Shown: one piece after another, positions 19,968-34,232 of the stretch
How positions within the stretch are numbered: the first letter of the stretch is position 1
Layout of the letters: each line of letters opens with the position of its first letter
Source of the DNA: Drosophila miranda
Taxonomy: Eukaryota > Arthropoda > Insecta > Diptera > Drosophilidae
Direction of reading: 5' to 3'
Length of the DNA stretch: 64,000 bases
Assembly (NCBI RefSeq): GCF_003369915.1
Contig: NC_046675.1
Location: 17,360,001 to 17,424,000, forward strand
Notes under the pieces: model-generated
Told to the model about the DNA's origin: nothing
Seen by the model: only the letters and a program-made list of their open reading frames with translations
Database searches by the model: none
Made by a program: the position numbers and the translations under genes

Positions 19968-20215
19968 ATACCCTCCACTTCCAAAGGGTATCTATGACTT
20001 TAGGAGGAAGCTTATACGGATCCTATCAGTATTAACCTTCGGTTTCTCTTGTTTTTAAGGCAAGTAAGATTTAGAATATTAGATATTTCCCTATAGTGTT
20101 TTCTATACCCATAGAAACGATATGTACATATGTACATATCTGTAATCTGCAAGGGTATCAAAAGCATCGGCGCCAATCAGAAACAAGTCTGCCTTTCCTT
20201 TCTTTTTTTGTACCT
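19968..20215. mobile_element. Decayed INE-1/DINE-1-like fragment
   Basis: Begins GGATACCCTCC...AAAGGGTATC and ends CTGCAAGGGTATCAAAAGCATCGG, with a CCTTTCCTTTCTTTTTTTG tail. This is the same right-end architecture as the copy at 17471-17890. Confidence 0.5.
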
Positions 20216-20381
20216 TGTACTTTTTGCCTTCTTACATGCCTGGCATTTCTCTTCGCATTCCTTTTCCCATGCCTATTCCTTAGTCTATGCTCTCCCTCTC
20301 CCTTCCATTCTCTGCACACTATTCCTATCATCTCACCGCTCTTCCTCTCTCTTTCTCACTGAGCTTGACGCTCGTCAGAGC

Positions 20382-20408
20382 TTCGTTTCGTTTCGTTTCG
20401 TTTCGTTT
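20382..20408. repeat. (TTTCG)n microsatellite
   Basis: Five near-perfect pentamer units. Confidence 0.9.
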
Positions 20409-22872
20409 TCTAGCTGTCATAAAGTCCCGTTGTTGTTTTCGTTGTTGTTGCGTCTGCCTGCTGCTGCCTGCTGCTGGCTGCTTCTAGCTCTTTCTAGTCG
20501 CCTTTGGCTTTTTTGTTCGCCAAGTGTAAAAATTCCTTTGCACGTAGGCAAGCAGTGGAGGAAAAAAGCTTGGCTCAAAGCTACATGTACAGACAGCCAA
20601 GAAAATACAAAAAAAGGTTAGCAGCCAAGCACGTAAGCTTCCACCGAGTAGTAGAAGCAGGTTGGTGGTTGGTGGTTGGGGGATGGGGTTGAGGGAGACA
20701 ACGGGCAGCGTGGGCCGTTGTTCAATGCCAAACAGAGATACACACACATACATGCAGAGTAGGACTCGAAGCGGGGCTTGAAAGTCCCCCTCATAGTCAT
20801 AGTTTTTCGAAATTGTCATTCAAGTGTAACCGAGAGCCGAGCCTCGGCCTAGGCTTGTTTTTACAGACCCACACATCCACAGAGATACATATGTACACAC
20901 ATGCACAAAAATATATGTAGATACATATGTACATATGTACGTATACGTAGATATAGTGAATAATTTCATTCATAGAGAAATTTAATAATAGACGCGACAC
21001 AAGAGGAATCCCCACTGTGCATACCATGGCCATCAGTAGGTGGATTTTTTATCAGAAATCTGACGATAAAAATTATAAAAACTCAAAAAATATATCAATA
21101 AAAGACTGCTAGCTAGTCTAGTAAATACAAAAATAAATGTTTTCTATATTTTATAAACTTTAAACTGTGTAAAATAATAGGCACACATTTAAAATATATT
21201 ATATTTTGTAAAAATTAAGTTTTTCTACGTAGTATTCCGTAATTAGATACAAATATAGTCTGGTATTTGTCCCATTGTGCTTTCGTATCCATCCATACAT
21301 CCACACAGATACTACTTCAACATTTATAGATAGATGTATCTGTATAGAGGTTCCAATCATATATGGCAAACATTTGCGGAGGAGTGAGCGACAAGAATCG
21401 GTTGGGTCTTCCACTCGACTATGAAATAATACTCGGCAGGAAGGAGGAAGGGACTGGCGACTTCACTGCTTCACTGAACAGTGGCTAGAGGCTGGGGTCT
21501 GGTTGTGGGGCGATTGGGGGTTGTGGTAGTGGTAGTGGAAAGGAAAAACTTGTTGCCTTCGTTGGAATGAGCTCACGCTCACCCTAGCAGCGGATCCGTC
21601 TATAGGGAACGACGGGGTACAGACTCTACTGCGACTGAATGACTGATTTGTGGCCATCGTTAGACACAGCGTTGGCAGCCCCCCTCCCAAAAACAAGAGC
21701 TGCCAACCCGACTGGTTTTTGTGGCCGCTCCGCTGCTGATTACAAAATAGTTTTTTCGGGCTGACATTTTGTCAACCATAAAAATGCAGCCGAAAAGAGC
21801 TTGGAGCTGGAGCTGGAGTCCCGCCATAGAAGGGCGTCTCTTTCATCTCCCCATGCGATGCGATGTGGTGCGGTGCGGCAACAGTTGTCTGAACCACTAC
21901 TCCTCTGCCTCACCCACCCACCGACCATCCACCACTGGGGCGGCGGCTGTCAGCATTATTGATCTATGCATGTTTTTTGTTTCCTTCTTTTACGTGCTCT
22001 TCACGCCTCGACCCACACAAATAAGAGACAGAAATGAAATTGTTGCTTTTGCTGTCGCCCGTGCCCCCCTCCCTCCCCCCCCTTAGTCATTTGCGCTTTG
22101 CTTTGGTGAGCTTTTTATGGTGGTGTCCTTAATTTAGACATTCGAAATGCGGGTCAACAGCGAAACGGGGAAAGTTCCGGCATCGGCCAACGGCAGAGGA
22201 AGCGAAGCACTCAACGACACACTTGGCCAAGCACTCAACATGGAAGTCCCAGCACTGGAGTCCCATCAAAATTGTTTCAATATAATCGTACATACTTTTT
22301 GTATATACATATCATAAATATCTGTTCCTTGCACTCTAGATATCTCTCAGAAAAGATTAAGGGATCGATCTACCATTGGATGGGAGGATGGCATTCGCTG
22401 GCTGAATAACCTTCGTTTTCTAAGGGCTGTGTTCCCCTCACCACAAAAACTGCTTTGGCGATACATCGATGACCTTTTGACCTGTTCTGAGAGGGTTTTC
22501 CCTTTTTTCCTTCTCTATCGGTGGATACTCTGCACGTGTCCCGTAGCGCTTGTTTACTTTTGTGACCATAGAATATTGTGATTCCCTTAACCGCATTTCG
22601 CCTGATAAGAAAAGAGCCAAAGGAAGTACATATATACATAAATATGTATGTACATACATATGTACATGATAGGAGCACACATGTGTACTTTGGGACATTG
22701 TACGAGTTCTACAACGAAAAGATAAAAGACATTAGCTACATATTGGAGGAAATTCTCGAATGCCTGGGAGCTCTCCTTGGATTCCCCCGCTCGTAAGAAA
22801 AAGCTTTATTTGATTTGATATTTGGTTGATAACACCAACAGAAACAGCAACAGCAAGAAAGAGAGCAGCCAA

Positions 22873-22911
22873 AGAAAGAGAGAGAGAGATCGAGAGAGAG
22901 AGAGAGGGAGA
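22873..22911. repeat. (GA)n tract
   Basis: Interrupted GA dinucleotide run; a possible GAGA-factor type site. Confidence 0.9.
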
Positions 22912-23703
22912 CCAGAGTAAACATCAAGTGCGATCGAAATTAGAAATGCCGGCATTCTGGGAGAGAGTGTGTGTCTTGCACATGTGTTTTGTTTTTGTGG
23001 CTCTCTTTGCGTTTGCGTTTGCTTTGTAATTTCTTTTCATTAAGTTGCTTTTGGGCTTATCCGATGTCGCCTCCGCCTCCCATCGGGCACACTCACATCG
23101 GCTCCCTCGCTCCTTGGGCCCGTTAATGGAAATCCGAAATTTGGTGCGCGGATATTTTTAACATGACCCAAATGCCGGGGGATCCAGCCACTAGAAAAAT
23201 CCTCTGACGAAACTTTCCCGAACAGCTGCGGCCGTCCCGGCCCGCCTGTGATGCCAGCCACCCACCCGCCCGCACTCACGCCCGCTGCTGCAGCGTACGC
23301 TGCAAAGAGCCAGAGAGGATCGCTCGGCTATCGCTTCGGATCACCTTGCTCGGCTGACTACAAGAGACAAAGGAAACGACGGCCAAAGGCAAAAGAAGAC
23401 GAACAGGCATCTGCATGGCAAACGTCAACCGCTGGAATACCCTGTAGTGGTAGAGATTTCGAGAGGAGATTACAGTGCGAGGGAGGCTTATTGAAGTGAA
23501 ATCAACACTCACAGAAACAGCTTTGGAAATATTGTGGCAAATGGTAGAGCGCAGACATAGCCAGCGCTAGTCAGAAACAAAATACTCTCTACGCATATCC
23601 CCGCGCTTGCAATCTGGTATAAAGGGTATCCTCGCGAGAAAAAAGCACGCAGTTTGTTGGCGCTGCTTTCTCTTCGTGCGTTTGGGAGGGAGCCTCTGCC
23701 AGA

Positions 23704-23731
23704 GTCAGCGTCAGCGTCAACGTCAGCGTCA
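23704..23731. repeat. (GTCAGC)n hexanucleotide repeat
   Basis: Four to five units with one A substitution. Confidence 0.8.
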
Positions 23732-24556
23732 CGACTGCGTGCATATTTTTGTTCTCCTTGCTGCTCTCCTGGCGTGCCTGTCTCAGCGGGTGCGTTCGTG
23801 TGTGTGTGTGCGTGTAGGCCCCTTGATAAAATTGTGTGTGTCATCCCCCGGTCGCCTCCCCCTGCGACCCCATGACCACTGCCAACCGCCACCGCCGTGC
23901 ACTCAATTAAGCTTATCGCGCACTGTCCGTGTCTGACCGTGTGTGTGTGTCTGTGTGTATGTATGTGTGCGTTGGGGATATTTGTTTGCTGCTCGTTTTT
24001 GTTGTTGTTTCTGTTTTCTGTTTAGAGGTGACTTTCCTCTGTGCGGCGCTCCTTGGAGGCGGCTACGCAACGCGAGCGAGAAAAAAGTACGAGTATCTGC
24101 TTGTCACTGCCCCCGGCCCGCAATGGATGTGTGCATGTGTGTGTGTGTGTGTGTGGAAGCATTGGTGTCGTGTGCAATCGGCCTCAGAGAAGCGGACGCA
24201 ATCGAAAAAAATCCTCTTTGAGAGGATTAAAATATACACACAGCTTTTTTTTGTAGTTGTTGTTGCTGTTTCTTATTCTCATGTGCTCTTTGCCTTTTGC
24301 GCAATGGACAGTGGGGCAAAAGTGATTGTGCGACAAAGGATTGGGGATCAAAAGAAAATAAATTATAAAGATATACATATTTTATCTTATTACAAAGATA
24401 TATTTTATCTCTAGTTCAATTTAATTAACAAATGTTCGAATTTTCTTCCAAGGGAGATCCTTGGAACATAGCTGACCTCTACGAACTTTAGATATGGTAA
24501 CACAATCTGAATATCCTGTTCTTTTTTTATTTTTCTAGGATAGCCTTTAAACCACT

Positions 24557-24590
24557 GTGCCAGTGCCAGTGCCTGTGCCTGTGCCTGTGC
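24557..24590. repeat. (TGCCTG/TGCCAG)n hexanucleotide repeat
   Basis: Five to six units. A similar hexamer recurs at 48381-48404 and near 48790-48812. Confidence 0.85.
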
Positions 24591-27500
24591 CCCTTCCAAT
24601 GCTAGCGGGGCCTCCCATCGTCCCATAAACGGACAATGTCCCCTGCCAAAGCTTAAGGGTAGCCACCAGCGCAACGGCGACTGCAGCTGCAACGGCGACT
24701 TCTGCGTCGGCAGCGTCGGCAGCGTAGTCGTCGCTTTCAATTACCTTCCATTTGCATTTCGTGCAGTTGCTTATTTCTCTCTCTCTCTCTCTCTTTTTGC
24801 TGATGTTTGCCTTTTCCCTGTGCTGTGCGCACATAGCCTTAAGTCGGATGCCTGCTGTCCGTTCTCCTTTTTGATTTTCCCGTTCTCATGCAAAATAGGA
24901 AACGCCTTGTGAGTGTGTGGGTGAGTGTGGTCGCCGCCACAGGGCGTATACTTGACGCGGACATTGAGCTGCGTCGGCAGCGATGGCGATGGCGACTGCG
25001 ACGCCGACGGCGTTAATTGAATTAAGGCGTTGCAAAGGCTTAAGGCAACAGCTAGCGGAAATTGCAAAATGAGGCGACACATAGGGTGGGGGAGGCGCGA
25101 GGCACGTGTGTGCAGGCCAAGAAAATCCTTTTTGGTCAAAACAACCCCAAGGTCTGGCCCAATTCCTGCCGGCTTCAACGGATTTTTTGTAAACGGTTGC
25201 TATTTGGCTTCCGCTTTTGGCTCGTTTTGCTTTCTGCTTCTTTGCTGCTGATTTTCTTGGCCACATTCTCTTTTCGCTGATGCTTTCTGCCTGCCTGAAT
25301 TACAAAACATATTTTGGCCACTGACCTTTTCTTTTTTGCCTTTTCTTATACTTTGTTGTTGTTGTGTTTTTCGTTTTGCGGTGCTCCACTTTTAAATTTG
25401 GGCTTCTACAGTAGTTGGAGTCTCTTTTTTCGTTCTTCAGATTAATAATTAAAACAGGAGATTTACGAGTCCAAGTCGGAGTAGTGGAAAGATTGGAGAA
25501 ACCCGGAGAATAGCGATCAAAAGCACGTAAGTTGATAAAAATCAAAATTGCATTCATCAAAAATTCAACCAGGCGAATGCCTCCACGATAAATAAAAGGA
25601 GTCATGAAAAGAAAGAACCATCTGGATATACACTCGAAAATATACGAACAAAATGTAGACATGTGTTTAGCCTTTTCCTTGGGCCTAGCAGCAGCTGCAG
25701 CGTGAAAAGTGAAATAAATATGGGAGTGCGAAACAGCTTTTAAAAACAATCATTAAGGATCGTATGTGTGACTGGAAGTTTACTGGATTCCGGCTCAGAG
25801 TAGCTCTGACGACTAATAATCAAATGAGCTTGGAGCGTCAAGAACTGTTGACTACATTTGGCCATGATTGGTAGAGTTTGACAAGTCTTCGATGTCAAAG
25901 AAATCGATTCAAATTAAAGAATTAAAATCACTTAAAGCAGCCTGAAGGCTGTACACTTTATTCAGAAATATATATGTATAACTTTCGACCCTTTTTTCGT
26001 GCATCGAAAATGTTTGGGAAAACCTCATTATGTACCAGTATGTCCCCTCCTCCTTGCAGTGGCTATAAATGGGAAAATGGGAAGAGAAGACAGAAAATCA
26101 AGAATCCGAAATATTTGTGAAAACAGACACGCGCGTCGTTAGAGAGAGCACGGGGCTCTCTCTGTATCTTTTACTCTCTTTCCGATATTGCGTATACGAC
26201 GCTTGGGACTTTTACTTGTTGACTTTTGTGTTTTGGGGGAATTTTTACCGCTGCAACGACAACAACGTGTGTTGTTAGTCATGTCTCTCTCCTCACATCG
26301 TCTGCTGTGGCAGCTTCTTCTTCTTTAACTGTTTCGATCGCCGGCTGAATAACAGTTATAATTTGAGCATAATTTTGACTGTGAGCGCAAGGTGGTGGTA
26401 CGACTGTCTGTCTGTCTGTGCGTGTGTGTTTAAAAAGCTTTTAGAAAGAGCTAGAGATATATGTACATACACATATATACATGCATAAGAGAGCGTGTTG
26501 CCGTTGTTGCTGTTGCTGTTGTCGTTCGTTTCATTAACAAAACAACCGCAAAATTTATGTGTGATCGGAGGCTTTGCATTCGTTTCCTTTTTGCCCCAAT
26601 GAAAAATAATAATTCATGATATTTGTTTTTGTTGTTGTTTTATGGTGTGCTGTTGTTGTGTGTTGTGTGAAGTGGGTTAGCCAGACACTCGGCGAACGGA
26701 GAGACAGAGACGGAGATTGGAGATGTGGAGATCGGGTTGAGATTTGCATAATTGAATTTGTGTGGACCGCGCGCGCAGGTGCTAGAGTTGTCGCAGGGCC
26801 ACCAGGGTTGTCGCCTCGTGGCAGCGGAAGCTCGTGGAAGACGCAATCAAAGATCACTCACTCAATCACTCATTCATTCACTCTGTCATTCATTCATACA
26901 GACGTTTTCTAGGCTGGGGGTTGGGGAGATCAGGCAAATGGCCCTGGAATAAAAATGGATAATGGAATGTTCCAGGCCACTGGAAGCCCGAAGCCGTACC
27001 CAAAGGGGTGCGGCTGCTGGAACTGGGAACTAGAAGTGGCACATGGAAAGTTGGCGGGGAGGGATAAAAAAAAAGGAAATGGCAATGGGCGTCGGAAAAT
27101 GACAAAGATCACTGAAGCAAGACCGACAAATAAGCAGCAGAAACTGAAAACGGACGTTTCCACGAGTACGAGTATGTGTCTAGTACATATCTGGTATCTA
27201 AAGCGGTGGCGCATTACTCCCCACTCAACAACAATAACAACAACAACAACAACAGCAAAATCAACAGAGGCAGCAAGAGAAACAGAAACCGAAACAGCAG
27301 TAGCAACATTGTGGGCCTGTGTGTATCCATCAGATACATTAAGTGCCTGACGGCCCTGCCTTGTTGATGTTGCAGCAGTGTGACTGTGTGTGTGTGTGTT
27401 TGTGTGTGGGAAATAGCTGGGTGGAAAATGTATCTGGTAGGCATTATAGATTCGTATTAGATTGCAAATGAGCCTCAAAGGAATTTCAATCAAGTTTTCA

Positions 27501-28133
27501 GATCAGATTTAGCTGCAGCGAATGAAATTCTCCTCATTTTTCGAATTATTTCAGTTGCCGGTTCAAACGGGAACGAGTACGAGTACACTCGTGTGATTCC
27601 TGGAAAGATCTTTGCCAAAAAGCAAATGGAACTTACCGATTCTTGGAAGATTCTTAGTAATCCGTAAGCTGTCGTCCGTGGTTGGAAAGTTTTGTTGCAA
27701 CACTAGTACACTTTTTTTGTTGTGTGTTGGATTCGTTTGAATGTGTAGTTGTTGCTGCTGCTGTTGCTGTTGCAGTTGCAGTTGCAGTTTGCAGACGAAT
27801 CAAATCATAAACAGTTGTGTAAAAACATAGGCCACAAGCGAATAAAGGAGACGAAAACGGAAGACAAACACGAACACGAAGCCAAAACGAAATGCAAAAT
27901 AATAAAAGCTTCAAAGCTTGGGGCTGCAGGGAAACACGCCGCGTACTCGGACTATCAACGGCGGCGCACGAATCTCCAATCAGAACTGAAACGTAGGGAT
28001 GGATGGATGCCGTGTGGGTCCCGTGGGGACCGAATAGCCGAACGACCGAATCGACCCGAAGACGGACACAGACACACACGAGCTCCAACCGAGAGCGTTG
28101 ATCACGAAACACGAACTGAGCGGACGTTTCTTT

Positions 28134-28180
28134 GGGGCTGCGGCTGCGGCTGGGGCTGGGGCTGGGGCTGGGGCCTGGGC
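28134..28180. repeat. (GGGGCT/GCGGCT)n hexanucleotide repeat
   Basis: About seven G-rich hexamers in a row, the most GC-rich tract in the window. Confidence 0.9.
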
Positions 28181-29748
28181 TGCGGATGGGAGCTGCTGGT
28201 GTGGCTGGGGGGCGGTCTGGACTTGTGAGCGTGTGTGGGGGGCTGCCACGACGACGAACATGCGCGCGCCTGCTTCGTGCTTTTGGGGCCTGGGTGGATA
28301 ATAATATCGTAGCCCTGCTCCCGTTTCGAGTATTTTAATTCAGAGTTTCAAATGTGATAAATGAGCATTGCTTGCCTCTCTCTCTCTCTGTCTGACTGAA
28401 GCCCAAGCCTTGGGCCGAAATAAAACAATACAAAAAACGCAAGTGGATGTGGACGGACGAGCGGATGAAATGGAATGGATGGAGCCATTCGGAATGGTTC
28501 CAAATGGCCAGCAGCAGAGGCCAGAGTCAGGCCGCCGAAAGCGTTGCGAACGCAGAGAAAGAGAGTAAGAGCGAGAGAACAGCAGCAGCAACTTGACATT
28601 TTGACTTGCTCAAACGCACACACATGCGCAACAGCCCCGCTGCGTTGGCGCTCTGCCCTTACGTGAGTGCTGCTCTCTCTCTCTCTCGCTCTCTCTGAGG
28701 GTCTCTGGCTCTCTCTCCAGCCTGATGATAAGCTTATGTTGAAATAAAGCTTGTTCCTTCTCCTCGCTTCGCTCTGCGCTGTTCCGCTGTGACCTGCTGC
28801 CACAACCCAACCTCTTCCTCTCTCCCCTCTCCCCGGCCCCCTTCCCCCTTCCCTGGAGCAATGCATTTTGGAGGGGCTGCTGCCTCAGCGTATTACGAAA
28901 TATGACAACAATGCAGTTTGGTCGTCCTCGTTTCGTTCTGCCGACGCTGCGGCTTCTTCTTCGACGTGTTCGTGGTCGTCGTCGTCTTCTTCTGCTCTTT
29001 TCTTTTGCTCTTTCGGTTTCTGTTCTCTCTGGTCGTTTGCATGCTCAGCACAAAACACCACTCTCTCTCTCGCACTCTCTTTCAAGTGGGTGGCTCTCGC
29101 TCTCCCTCTCTTTGCACCACTTGCAAATTGATTGCATTTCAATGAAGTTTCTGCGAGGCAGCTAAAAATAGCGTCGTGCGGGGGAAATCTCTAGCATAAG
29201 AGGCGGGCGCATTCCAAGTGCAACAGCAGCCGCAGCAACAACAACAGCGATTCCAAATGCCATCCATCCATCTACAAAAAAAAAAAAAAAAAAAACGGGT
29301 TTTGGCCAGAAGCGTGCCGGCGGCGGCGTCTCTACTATAAAGTACTGCTCTCTCGGTCGCGCGTCTAACTGAAACCGAAATGACTCGATATTTTCCCCAT
29401 CGATTGAATAGGGCTGGGTCTGCTGGGGGTGTCCCCCAGGTGGAAATGTGGCACACGTAACCCACTGGACCTACAACTTGGGTAACTCCAGCGAACGGCG
29501 AACTGGGGCGTTACCCAAAACCAGGTACCCGCTGGGGAGCGTATCCGGCTATTTTTAGCCATTTAAAGGATCATTAGATCATGCCTGGAGAAGATCGTCA
29601 ATCATTTGGTCAAACAAATGATCTGGCGATTGGGGAAATGCCTTCAGATCTAACACAAATGAGTTTTTTTGGGAATTGTAGGGCTGCCTTTCAGAGGAGT
29701 TTTCAGATTTAGCAAAAGACCGTGCGGCAAGGACCGCTTCATTACTTT

Positions 29749-29801
29749 TATACCCGATATTCAGTATATCCCTAATTTCTTCGTCTATTGGATCGGGTAT
29801 A
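29749..29801. repeat. Short element bounded by a perfect 10-bp inverted repeat (TATACCCGAT)
   Basis: TATACCCGAT at 29749-29758 and its exact reverse complement at 29792-29801 enclose 33 bases. The ends match those of INE-1/DINE-1-type elements, suggesting a minimal remnant or an end-only structure. Confidence 0.5.
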
Positions 29802-30429
29802 ATCATGGAGATACATATGTACATATATAGGAAATCATTCACACAATCTTGAATTTTGCCTGGCATCCATATTACTTTTAGACCTCATTTATAAACCCTT
29901 AAGAACATCCCATATATGGTTTCGATTCAATGTTAGATTTCGTTGGAATAGATAGATAATTACAATAATTGTGAGCCATGAATCACCAATCAAAATGATT
30001 CATCAGAGCGGAATACGTACCAAGTGCATCCATCATTTGCATTCCCTTGCGAAATGCAAGGTTCTCGTGTGGCGAGTCCCAAGGGGTGTACATATCTCTC
30101 TCCACCGGTAGGGCCGTAACTGTGGGCACTACCCGAGAAGTAGCGAAGTACGACTACGAGTCGATCGAGGTTCTGGGTTCTCTGGGGCCTCTGTCGATCA
30201 ACAGGTTTGCCTGCCTGACGGGCCATTTACTACTCGGCTTGATTTTTTCCCGCTATTCAAAGTGCCACCAGCTGAAATAAATTAATTGCTTAATTGTTTG
30301 TTGTTGCCGCTGCTGCTGCTGTGTTTGAGATGAAATTTGCTTTTAATTAAGAAACTCTCCACGAGGAAGGCGAGACTCTCCAACCTTCGCTGTGCTGCCT
30401 GTGCGTGGGAGGGGGGTTGCCTCTCTGCA

Positions 30430-30463
30430 GCTGTAGCTGTATCTGCATCTGTATCTGTATCTG
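30430..30463. repeat. (CTGTAT)n hexanucleotide repeat
   Basis: Five to six units with single substitutions. Confidence 0.85.
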
Positions 30464-32681
30464 TGAGTGTCGTATCTATTTGTTTTATTAGACCAAAGTC
30501 GTGCACTTTGTTAACGAAAGCCTGGCTGACTGACTGAAACGCGTTCTGCGTGGGATTCTCGAAGACAAGTATATCGTCCGCTGTTTTTGTTATTTAGTGT
30601 TTTGGCCAATTCTAAAACTGGTTTGCCAACAAGGAGTCGGCCGACAAAACGAAATCGAATGGATGTTGAATCACACAACAAAAGCAAAGAGCTTAGCAAT
30701 AAAAGTAAGAATTACGAAATTTAGAATTGTGTCCATCTCTAGCTGATCTTTTTTTGGGGGTCACAATCTTAGGGATTTCCTCTTGAAACGAAAGCCGTCT
30801 TGTTGCCCAACGCATTGAAGTGCTTGACCTGAATACCTCTCCAGTGTCCAAGGGTCTCCAGTGCTCCAGGTCCAGTGAAAACTTCCCAGGGAAAACTTTC
30901 AATGCAAAGACGGAAACCAACCACTTTGCATCCCTCTCTCTCACTCCTTCTCTCTCTCTCTCTCTCTGTCTCTTTCCACTATCTTTTGGTTTGGGATTTC
31001 ATAATCGAAATGAAAGCCGAAAGGCTGGGTGATGTTTCGAAATCGGTTACTCGCATTTCCTCAGACCAATTTTTGTTGCAGCGGATCCTAACTCTACAAA
31101 TACGTATGTATCTAGTATCTATGTATCCATGTATCCATGTGTATGTGTGAAGGTGGCTTTGCCCTTTTCTAAGCCTCGTCTAACGGGACCCAGGCCCTGA
31201 CGGACCCTCCACTCAAAGCGAGCGAGACGTCTTCGCCTCCAACTCCATCTTTCTGTACATGTTTCTGTTCGAGCAGTTTTCTCACACTCCCAAGCGGGCA
31301 ACGAGGAACGCCAGCGGGCACAAAGAAAAGCTGACTCGAATGAGGAGTTGGTGCAGCGGGGGGCAAAGGTGAAGAGGCTGCGGTGAGAGGTGCACGGAGT
31401 GGGAAAAGGTTGGCTTGGCGTATACCCTTTCAGAGATCTCTTAATAGAGTTTTTTACTTAGATGCTTTCAACACAGAAAACGAAGGATTATTACGATATC
31501 TACGCGCAAGCGAGTGAGCCGGGGTTTGGCGCACGGGCGAAATGAGTGGCAGGTGGCTTGCCGATGACTATATTGTATAAATGCCATCGCACAGTGGGCG
31601 GAACGACCTATCTGGCGGCATTACGAGATTTAAGAGATATCGCTATGAAATTTAAGACTTTATGGATGGTATAGGGCCGATCGGTGAAAAATGTCTAAGT
31701 CTTATGATACGAAATTCATATCAATCGAGTTTTATACCAATTCAGGTAACAATCAAATTCTAACAACAAATTCTCTTTCTTTCCGATTCAGTGAGTATTC
31801 TATTCGATAGGTCAGCTATGGATACAAGCAAACAGCTTCATGCATTATGAAAATAATCGTACTAATTGTAATCGCTAATCAGCGATCAGCAGCAATATCG
31901 TAAGAAATCGATCACTAATCCGTGATCAAGTTGTATTGGTAAACGCACCCAATAATTTTTCTTGAGATGGACATTTTGCTAAAAATGAAAAATATATAGG
32001 TACATAGACATAAAATATGTTTTAATAATTAATCTTCAAGTGTATTAAATGCTTCGGTTTTTTCTTTTTTTTTTCAAAACCATTCAATTTAGATGAAGGT
32101 TTATAAGGCTCCATGTTAAACTGTTAGCCTTGATTGTACCGGATATATGCATATATATTTCTTATATATGTAAGATCGGACAGCTAGTGACCTCCCGCTT
32201 CAACAATACTTCTACAATACTCCTATTTCTCCTGCTCTCATGTGCATGTCTTTCAATCGAAAAAAAAGAACAGAATTAAAGACACCAAAAGCCAACGATC
32301 ATAATTACGTGGCTAACCTTAAGAGTTGACACAAATCCGGGCTGGAGCCCGTTCCCAGCAATTAACTTCAAATGACACCAAATGCCACCGAGGCACGCCA
32401 CCAAAGCCAGGGCCCCACAGAGCCACAGCAGTTGTCGAGTCGCTGGGGCGCCGCCCACCAGCCCGCCACCAAGCCGAGAGGAATATCGCAAGTGAACGGC
32501 AACTTTGATGACGCCCACAAGGCGACAACAACCATAGATGATGATCATCAATGCTGGGTATATGGGCATGGGGCATGGGGCATGGAGCATGGAGCAGCTT
32601 TCGGTTTATTTGATCAGCGAGTGTACGACTAGCATTCCATTGATTTGTAATAAAAGGGAAGATCGATTGAAGAAAAGAGAC

Positions 32682-32718
<37 letters not shown>

Positions 32719-32719
32719 T
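32682..32719. repeat. (GA)n microsatellite
   Basis: Almost uninterrupted GA run. Confidence 0.9.
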
Positions 32720-34199
32720 ACAGAGAACGGAGGAAGTCTTACAGTGGTGTAATTTTTCCGAGATGTATCTGACAGCTACACAATCCATTCACACATTCAC
32801 ACACTCCCCTTGAAGTGCAATTGAAATACTGTGTGAAATTTTTGCAGCTCAAGCCTTGCCTAAAGTACAGTGATAATCCGCTTAAGGGGAAATCAAGTCC
32901 ATTCAGTACTAAGGGTATATTTTCATAGATCCGTGTAGACCTGTGTAGATGGTAGATGGGAGCCCCTTCTGTGCGATACAACTCCATCTATTAGTACACG
33001 CTTCGCCTTGCCTTTGTGCCTTCTTGTAGCCCCTTCACTCCTCAGTACTCCCCTCTACACTCCTCTCTGGGCAATTGCCCCACCCCTCCACTGGTCCCCA
33101 GCCAACCCCTTCTGGGCCGCACTTTGGTTCGTGGCTCATTCAATTCAAATACTTCGTGATTTCGTCAGCCCGATTTTGCTGTTGCTGCAGCGTATTCGAG
33201 GCCATTGAGAGACGCAGACGGGGCAGCGGGGTGTCGGGGAAGATAGCTGAAAATACGACTTTAACTGCTCTTTGGCGATGCAGTTGGACAACGACGGCGT
33301 TTGCTGTCAAGAGATTTGCAGTTTCTTGATACCCTGTAATTGTAGAGCATCAGTCGGTATATATCAGTCGTTCGTATTTGCCAGCCAGCCCTCGATAGCG
33401 AAAAATGTATCCTCAGCCGTAGTAGGCGAAGAGGCATTTGACATTGCCGGAGATCAGTTCCAAAATCAATCAATTGAGTTATTCTAATTTCGTATCCTTT
33501 CAAAAAGAATCTGTATTTTTAAATAGATAAAATATACTTTATATTTAACATAATTATATAGTAGTGTATTTTTCGAATAAATATATTTCCTAAAAATGGA
33601 ATATTATAATTGTTTTAAAGTGTTTTAGATTTACATTAAATACAAGCCGCATTAAAAAGACTGTCATATATTTTTAATATATTTAATTTAATTTCTGTTT
33701 CATTTCGCTAGTTAGTACCTGAAAAATGAAAATTTTGTTTGAAATATGGGTGTGTGGGGTTCAGATTATTACTATATATATTATTTTACATTACTTCACT
33801 TTAGTTTATTACCTAATTTTGTCAAATCAAAATAAAATCAAGTTCTCCTCAAATTTGTACAATAAACCAAAAGCAACAGCATTGATAACCAGAAAATGCT
33901 GAACGAAGATCCAGGCAGTTCTCTATACTTCTCTATAAACCAAGATTTGTCTGTTTTAAAAGTAAATGGCATGCATCCGTTATGTTATGGGAAATTTTCA
34001 CAGCGAATCAACTTCATGCTCAAGCTGAGAAGAGTGTTTCGAGTACGGGGTATCACTTTGACGGGAGAATCGACTATGGCGTTCACTTTGGTTTCTGTTT
34101 TGGTTTGTTGCTTTGGGTTTGTGTGTATTTTGTTGTTAGTGTGGTGGCGTGATGACCTTGAGCCGCTCTTTTCAACCAAGTGGCTTTGTGTTGGCCAAG

Positions 34200-34200
<1 letters not shown>

Positions 34201-34228
<28 letters not shown>
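34201..34228. repeat. (GTCT)n microsatellite
   Basis: Seven tetranucleotide units. Confidence 0.9.

Positions 34229-34232
<4 letters not shown>

Larger units (their letters stand above)
20216..29748. other. Noncoding DNA, microsatellite-rich
   Basis: No supported gene in 9.5 kb. It contains several microsatellites listed separately, repeated TACATATGTAC palindromes (20.88-20.94, 22.63-22.67 kb), GA/CT tracts (22.87, 24.78, 28.67 kb) and isolated GGGTAT/ATACCC repeat ends near 23435 and 23625. GA-rich blocks may bind GAGA factor or Pipsqueak, which is inference only. Likely ttk upstream regulatory or intronic DNA. Confidence 0.5.

Noticed and set aside
29334..29375. TATAAAG followed by a possible initiator as a ttk promoter
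   Set aside because: It is on the plus strand, the wrong orientation for ttk, with no ORF following.
29593..29632. Hairpin around CATTTGgtcaaaCAAATG as a possible microRNA precursor
   Set aside because: The stem is only about 13 bp with an internal loop, too short for a pre-miRNA.
29579..29866. Minus-strand 95-residue frame with fairly normal composition
   Set aside because: It runs through the TATACCCGAT inverted-repeat structure and has no splice or poly(A) context; too weak to call a gene.
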